Below, one piece after another: positions 26,267 through 35,071 of a stretch of 64,000 nucleotides of DNA. Within the stretch, counting starts at the first letter, position 1. Every line of letters begins with the position of its first letter. Both the position numbers and the translations under genes were made by a program. Source of the stretch: Pseudomonas mucoides (GTDB taxonomy: Bacteria > Pseudomonadota > Gammaproteobacteria > Pseudomonadales > Pseudomonadaceae); the NCBI RefSeq assembly GCF_015461845.1, contig NZ_JACOPW010000008.1, forward strand, positions 124,001 to 188,000, in the 5' to 3' direction. The notes under the pieces were generated by a model. The model saw nothing but the letters and a program-made list of their open reading frames with translations. It searched no databases and was not told the origin of the DNA.

Positions 26267-26521
26267 TCAGGCCTTGAGCATGGCGTCGAGCTTACCGGCG
26301 CGCTCAAGGGCAAACAAATCATCACAACCACCCACGTGGGTGCTGCCGATCCAGATCTGCGGCACGGACGTACGTCCGGCTTTCTGAGCCATGGCGGCGC
26401 GCACCTGCGGCTTGCCATCGACCTTGATCTCTTCGAAGGCCACGCCTTTGTTCTCGAGCAGACACTTGGCTCGCGAGCAGTAGGGGCAGTAATCGCTGGA
26501 ATAGACGACGACGTTGCTCAT
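26267..26521 (-). CDS. grxC: Glutaredoxin 3
   Basis: An 84-aa thioredoxin-fold protein with the redox motif CPYC (residues 12-15) in YSSDYCPYCSRAK. It also has the cis-Pro segment TSVPQIWIG and the glutathione-binding HVGGCDDLFAL. It reduces disulfides with glutathione in the cytoplasm. It starts 1 nt after the stop of the rhodanese-like gene and precedes secB. Confidence 0.96.
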   Translation of the reverse strand: MSNVVVYSSDYCPYCSRAKCLLENKGVAFEEIKVDGKPQVRAAMAQKAGRTSVPQIWIGSTHVGGCDDLFALERAGKLDAMLKA

Positions 26522-26522
26522 A

Positions 26523-26936
26523 TCACTTCACCAACGGCAGGTTGTCGCCCTTCCAGCTGGAAATACCACCGGAGAGCTTGGCGGCGGTGAAGCCGGATTT
26601 CATCAGTTCGCGGGCATGGGTACCGGCGGTCTGGCCCAGGGCGTCGACCAGAATGATGGTCTTGGCCTTGTGCTTTTCCAGTTCGCCGATGCGCGCGGTC
26701 AGTTTGTCGTGAGGAATGTTCAACGCGCCAACGATGTGACCGGCGGCGAAGTCCTTGTTCGAACGGATGTCGATCACGACGCCTGCGTCCTTGTTGACCA
26801 GCCCGGTCAATTCACCGGTACTCAGGCTACGGCCGCCGCCTTGCATTTGATAGGCAATCAGCGCCGCCAGCAGTACGACGAAGATACCGACAAGAATGTA
26901 GTGGTTAGTGGCAAATTCAATCAGGTGAGCAACCAT
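26523..26936 (-). CDS. Membrane-anchored rhodanese-like protein without catalytic Cys (YibN-like)
   Basis: A 137-aa protein with one N-terminal membrane segment (about 12-30, ILVGIFVVLLAALIAYQ) and a cytoplasmic rhodanese domain (VVIDIRSNKDFAAGHIVGA, LSGGISSWKGDNLPLV). The active-site loop reads VDALGQTAG, so the sulfur-accepting Cys is absent, as also in E. coli YibN. It is probably a binding or scaffold protein at the inner membrane. ATG 26936 is chosen because the longer open frame to 27221 runs through the structured repeat upstream. Confidence 0.88.
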   Translation of the reverse strand: MVAHLIEFATNHYILVGIFVVLLAALIAYQMQGGGRSLSTGELTGLVNKDAGVVIDIRSNKDFAAGHIVGALNIPHDKLTARIGELEKHKAKTIILVDALGQTAGTHARELMKSGFTAAKLSGGISSWKGDNLPLVK

Positions 26937-27033
26937 CGAAGGAGGTTCCAGGGCGTTAAAATGTCGGCCAGTATACACAGCCACTATGGTGGGCCAAACC
27001 CCGTCCGGCGGTGACGTGGCCGGAACTTGGCTG

Positions 27034-27299
27034 TAGGGCGTGTTGACCCTCAATTGCGAGTCGCGCCGCGCCCCGTAAATCGCAAGACTAGGCATGAGGA
27101 GTGAGGTTTGGCGTTTCAAATGAACGACGAATAACGACGGATTGCGCTTTACGGGGCGTGACCCTCCGGGTTTGCCCTGTGAGCGCGCCATGCTGCGTTG
27201 CGGGACTCGGCAACGAAACAACCCTTACCCACGTCCCGCGCCTTGCCTGGCACGCTCACAGGGCAAACGCGACTCGCAATTGAGGGTCAACACGTCCTA
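27034..27299. repeat. Three-armed inverted-repeat element
   Basis: A 266-bp element between the rhodanese-like gene and gpmI. Outer arms 27034-27065 and 27268-27299 are complementary at 31 of 32 positions. Inside lie two further arm pairs: 27069-27085 with 27142-27158 (16 of 17) and 27170-27189 with 27249-27268 (19 of 20). The strand can therefore fold as a trunk with two branches. A short open frame inside it (27101-27283) resembles small hypothetical proteins often called in Pseudomonas genomes and is judged not to be a gene. Confidence 0.8.
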
Positions 27300-27355
27300 A
27301 ACTTGCCACTCCCTTTTTAATCGCCCTCTTTTAACCTCAGCCACGAGTGGAATCC

Positions 27356-28885
27356 ATGACTACCACGCCTAAACCTTTGGTCCTGATTATTCTCGATGGC
27401 TTCGGTCACAGTGAGAGCCCTGAATCCAACGCCATCTTTGCCGCGAAGAAGCCCGTACTGGACCGTTTGTGGGCTACCGTACCGAATGGCCTGATCTCCG
27501 GCAGCGGCATGGATGTCGGCCTGCCGGACGGCCAGATGGGCAACTCTGAAGTCGGCCACATGAACCTCGGCGCCGGCCGTGTGGTGTATCAGGACTTCAC
27601 CCGCGTGACCAAATCGATCCGCGATGGCGAGTTTTTCGAGAACCCGACCATTTGCGCCGCCGTGGATAAAGCCGTTGCCGCCGGCAAAGCCGTGCATTTC
27701 ATGGGCCTGCTGTCCGATGGCGGCGTTCACAGCCACCAGGACCACCTGATCGCCATGGCGGAACTGGCGTTCAAGCGCGGCGCTGAAAAAATCTACCTGC
27801 ACGCCTTCCTTGATGGCCGCGACACGCCGCCAAAAAGCGCTCAGTCGTCCATCGAACTGCTCGACGCGACCTTCCAGGCGCTGGGCAAAGGCCGGATCGC
27901 CAGCATCATCGGCCGTTACTTCGCCATGGACCGCGACAACCGTTGGGACCGCGTGTCCCAGGCCTATAACCTGATTGTCGACGGCAAAGGCGAGTTCAAC
28001 GCCGCCACCGCCCAGGAAGGTCTGGAAGCCGCCTACGCCCGTGGCGAGAGCGACGAGTTTGTCAAAGCCACCTCCATCGGCGAGCCGGTCAAGGTCGAAG
28101 ACGGCGATGCCGTGGTGTTCATGAACTTCCGCGCCGACCGCGCCCGAGAGCTGACTCGCGTGTTCGTCGAAGACGATTTCAAGGAATTCGAACGCAGCCG
28201 TCAGCCGAAACTGGCCGGTTTCGTCATGCTGACCCAATACGCCGCGAGCATTCCCGCGCCATCGGCCTTCGCCGCCGGCAGCCTGGAAAACGTGCTCGGC
28301 GATTACCTGGCGAAAAACGGCAAGACGCAACTGCGCATCGCCGAAACCGAAAAATACGCCCACGTGACCTTCTTCTTCTCCGGCGGTCGTGAAGAACCGT
28401 TCCCGGGCGAAGAACGCATCCTGATCCCGTCGCCGAAAGTCGCTACCTATGATTTGCAGCCCGAGATGAGCGCGCCGGAAGTGACCGATCGCATCGTTGA
28501 TGCCATTGAACACCAGCGTTACGACGTGATCGTGGTCAACTACGCCAACGGCGACATGGTCGGCCACAGCGGCGTGTTTGATGCCGCGGTGAAAGCGGTT
28601 GAATGCCTGGACCGGTGCGTCGGGCGTATCGTCGAAGCCCTGGAAAAGGTCGGTGGCGAAGCGCTGATCACTGCCGACCATGGCAACGTCGAGCAGATGG
28701 CTGATGAAGCCACCGGTCAGGCGCACACCGCGCACACTACCGAGCCGGTGCCGTTCATCTATGTCGGCAAGCGTGACCTCAAGGTCCGTGAAGGCGGCGT
28801 ACTGGCGGATGTGGCGCCGACCATGCTGATGCTGATGGGCCTGGAAAAACCGGCGGAAATGACCGGGACATCGATTCTGGTGTAA
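27356..28885 (+). CDS. gpmI: 2,3-bisphosphoglycerate-independent phosphoglycerate mutase
   Basis: A 509-aa cytosolic two-manganese enzyme of the alkaline-phosphatase superfamily that interconverts 3- and 2-phosphoglycerate. Motifs: LVLIILDGFGHSESPESNA, the catalytic Ser in GQMGNSEVGHMNLGAG, FLDGRDTPPKSA, VNYANGDMVGHSG and the metal-binding ADHGNVEQM. ATG 27356 gives the usual N-terminus; a GTG at 27347 would add three residues. It lies between the three-armed element and the envC unit. Confidence 0.97.
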   Translation: MTTTPKPLVLIILDGFGHSESPESNAIFAAKKPVLDRLWATVPNGLISGSGMDVGLPDGQMGNSEVGHMNLGAGRVVYQDFTRVTKSIRDGEFFENPTICAAVDKAVAAGKAVHFMGLLSDGGVHSHQDHLIAMAELAFKRGAEKIYLHAFLDGRDTPPKSAQSSIELLDATFQALGKGRIASIIGRYFAMDRDNRWDRVSQAYNLIVDGKGEFNAATAQEGLEAAYARGESDEFVKATSIGEPVKVEDGDAVVFMNFRADRARELTRVFVEDDFKEFERSRQPKLAGFVMLTQYAASIPAPSAFAAGSLENVLGDYLAKNGKTQLRIAETEKYAHVTFFFSGGREEPFPGEERILIPSPKVATYDLQPEMSAPEVTDRIVDAIEHQRYDVIVVNYANGDMVGHSGVFDAAVKAVECLDRCVGRIVEALEKVGGEALITADHGNVEQMADEATGQAHTAHTTEPVPFIYVGKRDLKVREGGVLADVAPTMLMLMGLEKPAEMTGTSILV

Positions 28886-28909
28886 CCCGCTCGCTCGAAC
28901 ACAACCGAA

Positions 28910-28960
28910 ACCCTGTGGGAGCGAGCAAGTCGAATCGTCGCATCGCCGCTCCCACATTGG
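28910..28960. repeat. Degenerate REP doublet
   Basis: The left part cctgtgggagcgagcaag and the right part ccgctcccacattgg are complementary only at their outer bases. It seems to be a decayed or truncated REP doublet between gpmI and envC. Confidence 0.5.
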
Positions 28961-29069
28961 TTTTGGGGTGTTTTTTTGTCCAGTTATCACACAGTCCCAA
29001 TTGGGCATTTTTTTTGCCACGCTTGGCGGGCATACTAGGCCGTCCCTTTCCCTGGTGTCGCCCGCCTCT

Positions 29070-30368
29070 ATGCTCCGCGTCCTGATAGCCCTTGCACTGA
29101 CTTGCCTGCTCCAACCGGCTTTTGCTGACGAGCGCGAGCAAACCCAACAACAGTTGGACGCCACGCGTCAGGACATTGCCGAGCTGAAAAAACTGCTGGG
29201 CAAGCTCCAGGAAGAAAAATCCGGTGTGCAGAAAGAACTCAAAGGCACCGAGACCGAAATGGGCAAGCTCGAGAAGCAGGTCGATGCCCTGCAAAAAGAA
29301 CTGAAGAAAAGCGAATCCGAGCTGCAGCGACTCGATGCAGAGAAAAAAAAACTCCAGAGCGCGCGCACTGAACAGCAACGACTGATCGCCATTCAGGCCC
29401 GGGCGGCCTATCAGAACGGCCGTGAGGAATACCTGAAGCTGCTGCTCAATCAGCAGAACCCGGAAAAATTCGCCCGCACCCTCACCTATTACGACTACCT
29501 GAGCCAGGCCCGCCTGGAGCAGCTAAAGAATTTCAACGAAACCCTGCGCCAACTGACCAATGTCGAAAAAGACATCGACGCCCAACAGGCGCAGTTGCTG
29601 GTGCAGAAGAGCAGCCTCGACACCCAGCGCGATGAGCTCGATAAAGTCCGCAAGGAACGCCAGCAAGTCCTGGCCAAGCTCAACGACGACGTAAAGGCGC
29701 GCGACCAGAAACTGGCATCCCGCGAGCAGGATCAGGCAGACCTGTCTAAAGTCCTTAAAACCATTGAAGAAACCTTGGCTCGCCAGGCCCGTGAGGCAGA
29801 AGAAGCGCGGAAAAAAGCGCTGATCGCCCAGCAGGAAGCCGAAAAAAAGCGTTTACGTGAGGCCCAGGCGGCTGCAGACGCAGAGAACACCGACGCCCCA
29901 CGCAAACCGGTTAAATCGACACCCGGCGCCCTGGTTTCAAGTTCCGGCGAGACCTTTGGCGGCCCTTTCGCGTCAACCCGGGGAAAACTTCCCTGGCCGG
30001 TTGATGGTCGACTGTTGGCACGCTTCGGCGAATCCCGTGGCGACGATGCCCGCACCAAGTGGGACGGCGTGATGATCAGCGCCTCCGCCGGCAGCCAGGT
30101 GCATGCCGTGCATGGTGGTCGCGTGGTGTTTGCAGACTGGTTGCGTGGCGCCGGGCTGCTGGTGATTCTCGACCACGGCAACGGTTTTTTGAGTCTTTAT
30201 GGTCACAACCAGACGCTGCTCAAGTCTGCGGGTGACGTGGTAAAAGCCGGTGAGTCCATCTCCACTGTCGGTAACAGCGGCGGGCAGGACACACCAGCGC
30301 TGTATTTCGCAATTCGTCAGCAGGGTCACCCGAGTGATCCGGCGCAATGGTGTCGCGCGCAAGGATAA
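29070..30368 (+). CDS. envC: Murein hydrolase activator EnvC-like protein
   Basis: A 432-aa exported protein: signal peptide (cleavage near AFADE), a long coiled coil (about 22-270) and a C-terminal LytM domain (about 315-425). The LytM zinc ligands are missing: the usual H-x-G-D position reads TKWDGVMIS and the HxH position reads ALYFAIRQ. E. coli EnvC has the same degeneration; it is not a hydrolase but activates septal amidases, with FtsEX control. ATG 29070 is chosen for the signal peptide. It is the first gene of a unit with ctpA and yibQ. Confidence 0.93.
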   Translation: MLRVLIALALTCLLQPAFADEREQTQQQLDATRQDIAELKKLLGKLQEEKSGVQKELKGTETEMGKLEKQVDALQKELKKSESELQRLDAEKKKLQSARTEQQRLIAIQARAAYQNGREEYLKLLLNQQNPEKFARTLTYYDYLSQARLEQLKNFNETLRQLTNVEKDIDAQQAQLLVQKSSLDTQRDELDKVRKERQQVLAKLNDDVKARDQKLASREQDQADLSKVLKTIEETLARQAREAEEARKKALIAQQEAEKKRLREAQAAADAENTDAPRKPVKSTPGALVSSSGETFGGPFASTRGKLPWPVDGRLLARFGESRGDDARTKWDGVMISASAGSQVHAVHGGRVVFADWLRGAGLLVILDHGNGFLSLYGHNQTLLKSAGDVVKAGESISTVGNSGGQDTPALYFAIRQQGHPSDPAQWCRAQG

Positions 30369-30400
30369 GCACGCTACCTAATTTCAGGAGTTCGTTAGAC

Positions 30401-31717
30401 ATGCTGCATTTGTCCCGCCTTACCTCGCTGGCCCTGACGATCGCCCTGGTGATCGGCGCGCCTCTGGCGTTCGCCGCTCAACCGGCCCCGGCAGTCGCGC
30501 CTGCGGGCACTGCCGCGACGACCAAGGCGCCGTTGCCGCTGGAAGAATTGCGCACCTTTGCCGAGGTCATGGACCGGATCAAAGCCGCTTATGTCGAGCC
30601 GGTGGACGACAAGACCCTGCTGGAAAACGCCATCAAAGGCATGCTCAGCAACCTCGATCCGCACTCCGCCTACCTGGGCCCGGAAGATTTCGCCGAACTG
30701 CAGGAAAGCACCAGCGGTGAATTCGGCGGCCTGGGCATCGAAGTCGGCGCCGAAGACGGTTTCATCAAGGTGGTTTCGCCGATCGATGACACCCCCGCCT
30801 CCAAGGCAGGTATTCAAGCCGGCGACTTCATCGTCAAGATCAACGGCCAGCCGACTCGCGGCCAGAGCATGACCGAAGCCGTGGACAAGATGCGCGGCAA
30901 GATCGGCCAGAAAATCACCCTGACCCTGGTGCGCGATGGCGGCACGCCGTTCGACGTCACCCTGGCCCGCGCCATCATTCAAGTGAAGAGCGTGAAGTCG
31001 CAATTGCTGGAATCCGGGTACGGCTACATCCGCATCACGCAATTCCAGGTCAAGACCGGCGAAGAGGTCTCCCAGGCCCTCGCCAAGCTGCGCAAGGAAA
31101 ATGGCAAGAAGCTCAACGGCATCATCCTCGACCTGCGTAACAACCCTGGCGGCGTGCTGCAGGCCGCGGTGGAAGTGGTCGACCACTTCATCAAGAAGGG
31201 CCTGATCGTCTACACCAAGGGCCGTATCGCCAACTCCGAGCTGCGCTTCTCCGCGACCGGCAAGGACGAAAGCGAAGCCGTGCCAATGGTCGTGCTGATC
31301 AACGGCGGCAGTGCCTCGGCGTCCGAGATTGTCGCCGGTGCCTTGCAGGATCAGAAACGCGCTGTGCTGATGGGCACCACCAGTTTCGGCAAGGGCTCGG
31401 TGCAAACCGTACTGCCACTGAACAACGATCGCGCGCTGAAGATCACGACGGCGTTGTATTTCACGCCGAACGGCCGCTCGATTCAGGCCCAGGGCATTGT
31501 TCCGGACATCGAAGTGCGCAAGGCAAAGATCACCAACGAGCAGGACGGCGAGTACTTCAAGGAAGCCGACCTGCAAGGCCACTTGGGCAATGGCAACGGC
31601 GGCGCCGACAAGCCGACCAGTTCCAGCAAAGCCAAGGCCATGCCGCAGGATGATGATTACCAGTTGGCCCAGGCCTTGAGCCTGCTCAAAGGGTTGAGCA
31701 TCACGTCCGGCCGCTGA
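30401..31717 (+). CDS. ctpA: Carboxy-terminal processing protease, S41 family
   Basis: A 438-aa periplasmic serine protease. Signal peptide (PLAFAAQ), a short alanine/proline-rich linker, an N-terminal helical cap, a PDZ domain (about 95-180, with FGGLGIEVG and AGIQAGDFIVKING), and the S41 catalytic core. The nucleophile Ser is in NGGSASASEIVAG and the Lys in TTSFGKGSVQT. P. aeruginosa CtpA degrades peptidoglycan hydrolases, which fits the envC neighbour. AGGAG lies upstream of ATG 30401. An upstream in-frame start would overlap envC. Confidence 0.95.
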   Translation: MLHLSRLTSLALTIALVIGAPLAFAAQPAPAVAPAGTAATTKAPLPLEELRTFAEVMDRIKAAYVEPVDDKTLLENAIKGMLSNLDPHSAYLGPEDFAELQESTSGEFGGLGIEVGAEDGFIKVVSPIDDTPASKAGIQAGDFIVKINGQPTRGQSMTEAVDKMRGKIGQKITLTLVRDGGTPFDVTLARAIIQVKSVKSQLLESGYGYIRITQFQVKTGEEVSQALAKLRKENGKKLNGIILDLRNNPGGVLQAAVEVVDHFIKKGLIVYTKGRIANSELRFSATGKDESEAVPMVVLINGGSASASEIVAGALQDQKRAVLMGTTSFGKGSVQTVLPLNNDRALKITTALYFTPNGRSIQAQGIVPDIEVRKAKITNEQDGEYFKEADLQGHLGNGNGGADKPTSSSKAKAMPQDDDYQLAQALSLLKGLSITSGR

Positions 31718-31718
31718 G

Positions 31719-32495
31719 ATGTTCCAACGGTTTATCCTGGGTTTATTGCTCTGCCTGACGGGTGTTGCTCACGCAGCCCCCGTCGAGACGGCCCCTCAAA
31801 AAGCGTATCTCAGCCTGATCATCGATGACCTGGGGCAGAACCTGCCCCGGGATCGCCGCGTGCTGGCCCTGCCCGGCCCGGTGACCACGGCGATCATGCC
31901 TGACACGCCCCACGCCACCGAGTTCGCCCGCGAAGCCCATCGCGCCGGCAAGATCGTCATCCTGCACATGCCGATGGACCCGGCCACGGGGCCGTTCGCC
32001 TGGCATCCCGATCTGCCCATCGAAGAACTTGAGAGGCGCCTCGACGCGGCATTCAAGGTCGTGCCCTACACCGCGGGCATCAACAATCACATGGGCAGCC
32101 GCATGACCGCACAGCAACCGGCCATGGTCTGGTTGATGGCGGACTTGCAGCAACGGCACAAGTTCTTCGTCGACAGCCGTACCAGCGCGCAAACCGTTGC
32201 TGCCGCCGAGGCGCAGAAGATCGGGTTGGCGAGTGTTTCGCGGGATGTGTTTCTGGATGATGAGCGCACCGAGGCGGCAATCTTCACGCAGCTACAGACA
32301 GCGATCAGCCTGGCGCGCAAGCAGGGTTCGGCGGTGATGATCGGGCATCCGTATCCGCAGACACTGGCGGTACTGGAACGCGAGCTGCCGAAGCTGAAGG
32401 CGCAGGGGATTGAGTGGATTGATATCAAGCAGATGATCAGCGTGCGGGGTAACCGCGCGACGGCCGCCCATGGCAAGGATGGCGTTTACCGGTAA
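31719..32495 (+). CDS. Divergent polysaccharide deacetylase family protein (YibQ)
   Basis: A 258-aa exported protein (signal peptide ending AHAAP) starting 1 nt after the ctpA stop. It has the divergent NodB-like fold: LSLIIDDLGQNL with two Asp, HMPMDP, AGINNHMGSRMT and a C-terminal AVMIGHPYPQTL with a His. The family (formerly DUF610) follows envC and ctpA in many gammaproteobacteria and is probably involved in envelope glycan processing. The substrate is not known. Confidence 0.92.
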   Translation: MFQRFILGLLLCLTGVAHAAPVETAPQKAYLSLIIDDLGQNLPRDRRVLALPGPVTTAIMPDTPHATEFAREAHRAGKIVILHMPMDPATGPFAWHPDLPIEELERRLDAAFKVVPYTAGINNHMGSRMTAQQPAMVWLMADLQQRHKFFVDSRTSAQTVAAAEAQKIGLASVSRDVFLDDERTEAAIFTQLQTAISLARKQGSAVMIGHPYPQTLAVLERELPKLKAQGIEWIDIKQMISVRGNRATAAHGKDGVYR

Positions 32496-32534
32496 TCCGT
32501 CACACCGCCGCTCCCACATTTTGATCACTGGGTC

Positions 32535-33290
32535 TTAGAGATACCGCGCCATGATCTCGTCCACCTTGCCTTCCTTGCGCAGCTGATCCAGCGCGGCCTG
32601 AAGCTTGGCGACCATTTCGTCCGGCACGTCTTTGTTCAATGCCAGATACAGTTCGGCGCTGTTGAAACGCAGTATCGTTTTCAGACCATTCACGCCTTCC
32701 TGCCGCGCCAGATAACGCCCGGCCGGGTCGCCCGTGGCCCACAGATCAATCTGGCCATTGACCAGCTTCTTCGCGTTGTCCTGGTCGCGCAGCACAACGA
32801 TCGGATTCAACCCCTGCTTGCCCAGCGTCTCGGCAATCGCATCACCCTTGTACGCGCCAATCTTGTATTTGCGCGCGTCATCCAGCGTTTCAAGGCTGAT
32901 CTTGCTGTCAGCCTTGGCCAGCATGATCCAGTCATCCGGACCAATCGGGCCAACCCATTTGAAGAGCTTCTCGCGGTCGGGCAAACGCGCCATCACGAAC
33001 ACGCCATAACCGGGTTTTTCCAGCGCGAGTTTGTAGATGCGCTCCCAGGGGAAACGCAGGGTCAGGCTGTAGGTGATGTCGGCACGTTTGAACATCTCGC
33101 GGACGATGTCCACGGCGATGCCATTAATGTTCTCGTCCTGAGCGAAGTTTTTGCCGTTCTTCGCCATGTTGTACGGCGGGAAGTTTTCCGTCAGCAACAC
33201 CAGGTCGGTGTCGGGACTTTCTTCGGCGCGCACCCCATTGATGAGCAATAGAGAAGCGCTGGCGAGGATAAGAAGAAGGCGTTTAAGCAT
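32535..33290 (-). CDS. Solitary amino-acid-type solute-binding protein
   Basis: A 251-aa exported protein (signal peptide ending GVRAE) of the SBP_bac_3 family. It has LLTENFPPYNM near the start, NGIAVDIVREMFKRA, WERIYKLALEKPGYGVFVMARLPDREKLFKWVGPI (in pieces) and the C-terminal LRKEGKVDEIMARYL. No permease or ATPase gene is adjacent, so it either feeds a transporter elsewhere or acts as a sensor protein. The converging yibQ transcript ends about 40 bp away, with a REP fragment between. Confidence 0.88.
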   Translation of the reverse strand: MLKRLLLILASASLLLINGVRAEESPDTDLVLLTENFPPYNMAKNGKNFAQDENINGIAVDIVREMFKRADITYSLTLRFPWERIYKLALEKPGYGVFVMARLPDREKLFKWVGPIGPDDWIMLAKADSKISLETLDDARKYKIGAYKGDAIAETLGKQGLNPIVVLRDQDNAKKLVNGQIDLWATGDPAGRYLARQEGVNGLKTILRFNSAELYLALNKDVPDEMVAKLQAALDQLRKEGKVDEIMARYL

Positions 33291-33505
33291 GTCTGGCTAC
33301 CGAAATCCATGGCGTACCCAAGAGTGCCTTGAGCTCGCCACACTGTCTACTGGCCTTTTAATAACAGCCTTATCGACATCGCAAACAAAATGAGTGTCAC
33401 AGTCACTGTGGTAGATAGTTACCGCCCTTCACCCAGCCTCACCTGATTAATTGCTAATACCCGGCGACAGGCCGGTTTTACATAATTAATCAGAGGCACC
33501 ATTCA

Positions 33506-35035
33506 ATGAATTCGATCCCCGTACTTTTTATCAGCGCATTGTGTTCGCTATGTCTACCGTGCTTCGCTGATACCAGAGATTATGGAGAAAACCTGCAAAA
33601 TCTCGCTGCTTCCAGGGTTCTTAAAAACATCGATGGTTCGCAGGACCACTGGCAAGGTATCGGACGCCTGGAAATCAATGGTGCCAGATGCACCGCAACG
33701 CTTCTGGACACGCGCGATGAACTGGCATCCCCACCGACTCCCGCTTACGTGCTCACCGCTGGGCACTGCATCGAATTGACCAACGGAAACATCGTAACGG
33801 ACAAGCCGGTAAGCGGAACCATGCAGTTCAATTTCTTCGCCGACATTCCCGGATTCAAATCTTATCCGTTGAAAGCGGTGGTATGGCGGAGCATGCAAGG
33901 CGTTGATCTGGCTATCGTTGAACTGGAAGTCAGCCTTCAAAAGCTCATCGATGAGGGCATACAACCGTTGAAACTGGCCCGGGATACACCGGCGAACGAC
34001 ACCGATGTGTTGATCGTGGGCGCCCCTACAGGCTTTGAGGACGTCACATTGCGCATGGCCGCCTGCACCTTACAACCCGCTCTGGAGATTGTTGAAGGTG
34101 CATGGGTATGGCGAAACACGTTTATGACTCGCTGTCAGGATATCCGGGGAGGCAGCTCTGGAAGCCCCTTACTGGATCGATACACCAATGAGATCGTAGG
34201 CGTCATAGGAACGGGGAACTTTGATGACAGCATCATTCCATGCCGCGATCATGCCCCCTGCACACCTGTTGGAAATGTCTATCTGGCTGTGCCGGGGAAT
34301 GTGTACGGCAACCCGACGGCATTTCTCAACGGGTGCTTCTTGCAGGGCCGCATTGCTAAAAACCCACCGTCGTCTTGCCAGCTCTACCCGGCGTTCACCG
34401 TCGACACGGACGCGAATAAGCTGGAAAGATACAAAAGGGTCAAACAGCAGGATAACGGTTCGATTGCCATCCCTACGTGGAACTATCGATTTTCAATAAG
34501 TACTGCTTTTTACCGTCATAAAGGCGTCCGCACGGCAATGGACTGTGAGAGCCCCCATCACTACAGCGATGCCGTAAGCTCAATTGATACCTTCATCAAT
34601 TCCGAGATAGGCACGGAGCCCGGATTCTATTTTCTTTGCATTCTCGGTGTTGATTCCTTGGCGCAAGAACCTGAATCAGGGCTTCTGAAAAATGCGCTGT
34701 CCCTGCCGGTCGAGGTTCTGGAGAACAAGCCAACCTCGCCACCCGATTTATCGATCAAGGGCGACGTCAATGTGACACTGGCGAAAACAGCAGAGCCCTA
34801 TAGGACCTATTCCATCAAATTTGGTCCAGCAGCAACAACAGACTGTCATCAACCTGAGAAATACGTCGACGACATGGACATGGACTTCTGGATTGATAGC
34901 GAGGAGCTTCCAGGGAAGCTCTGCTCCATTGCTTATGACAAATCGGGACAGGCTTCCGAACCGAGGACCGACTTACTGAGCCCCGTGACAGGGATTCATA
35001 AGGCTGCGTCATCCAACGCCCAGATTAATCCATAA
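33506..35035 (+). CDS. Secreted trypsin-like serine protease with tandem C-terminal domain
   Basis: A 509-aa protein with signal peptide (cleavage near FADTR). The S1 protease domain (about 30-280) carries the full triad: His87 in LTAGHC, Asp134 in GVDLAIVEL, and Ser218 in RGGSSGSP. Several Cys suggest disulfides and export. The C-terminal 190 residues contain two similar modules of about 90 residues, each with a Cys pair (C347/C378 and C447/C473) and a DC...P..Y.D...F(I/W)..E...LC pattern. Base use is more AT-rich than neighbours, suggesting acquisition. The gene stands alone. Confidence 0.85.
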   Translation: MNSIPVLFISALCSLCLPCFADTRDYGENLQNLAASRVLKNIDGSQDHWQGIGRLEINGARCTATLLDTRDELASPPTPAYVLTAGHCIELTNGNIVTDKPVSGTMQFNFFADIPGFKSYPLKAVVWRSMQGVDLAIVELEVSLQKLIDEGIQPLKLARDTPANDTDVLIVGAPTGFEDVTLRMAACTLQPALEIVEGAWVWRNTFMTRCQDIRGGSSGSPLLDRYTNEIVGVIGTGNFDDSIIPCRDHAPCTPVGNVYLAVPGNVYGNPTAFLNGCFLQGRIAKNPPSSCQLYPAFTVDTDANKLERYKRVKQQDNGSIAIPTWNYRFSISTAFYRHKGVRTAMDCESPHHYSDAVSSIDTFINSEIGTEPGFYFLCILGVDSLAQEPESGLLKNALSLPVEVLENKPTSPPDLSIKGDVNVTLAKTAEPYRTYSIKFGPAATTDCHQPEKYVDDMDMDFWIDSEELPGKLCSIAYDKSGQASEPRTDLLSPVTGIHKAASSNAQINP

Positions 35036-35071
35036 CATAGGCCCGGAACATCTTCTCCGGGCCACGGGCCT

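Noticed and set aside
27101..27283. Small open frame in the three-armed element
   Set aside because: It is contained in paired arms, and similar short frames are widely called as hypothetical proteins only because the repeat is frequent.
35040..35063. Terminator after the protease gene
   Set aside because: An 8-bp stem ggcccgga/tccgggcc is present, but there is no T run on either strand, so it is not reported as a terminator.
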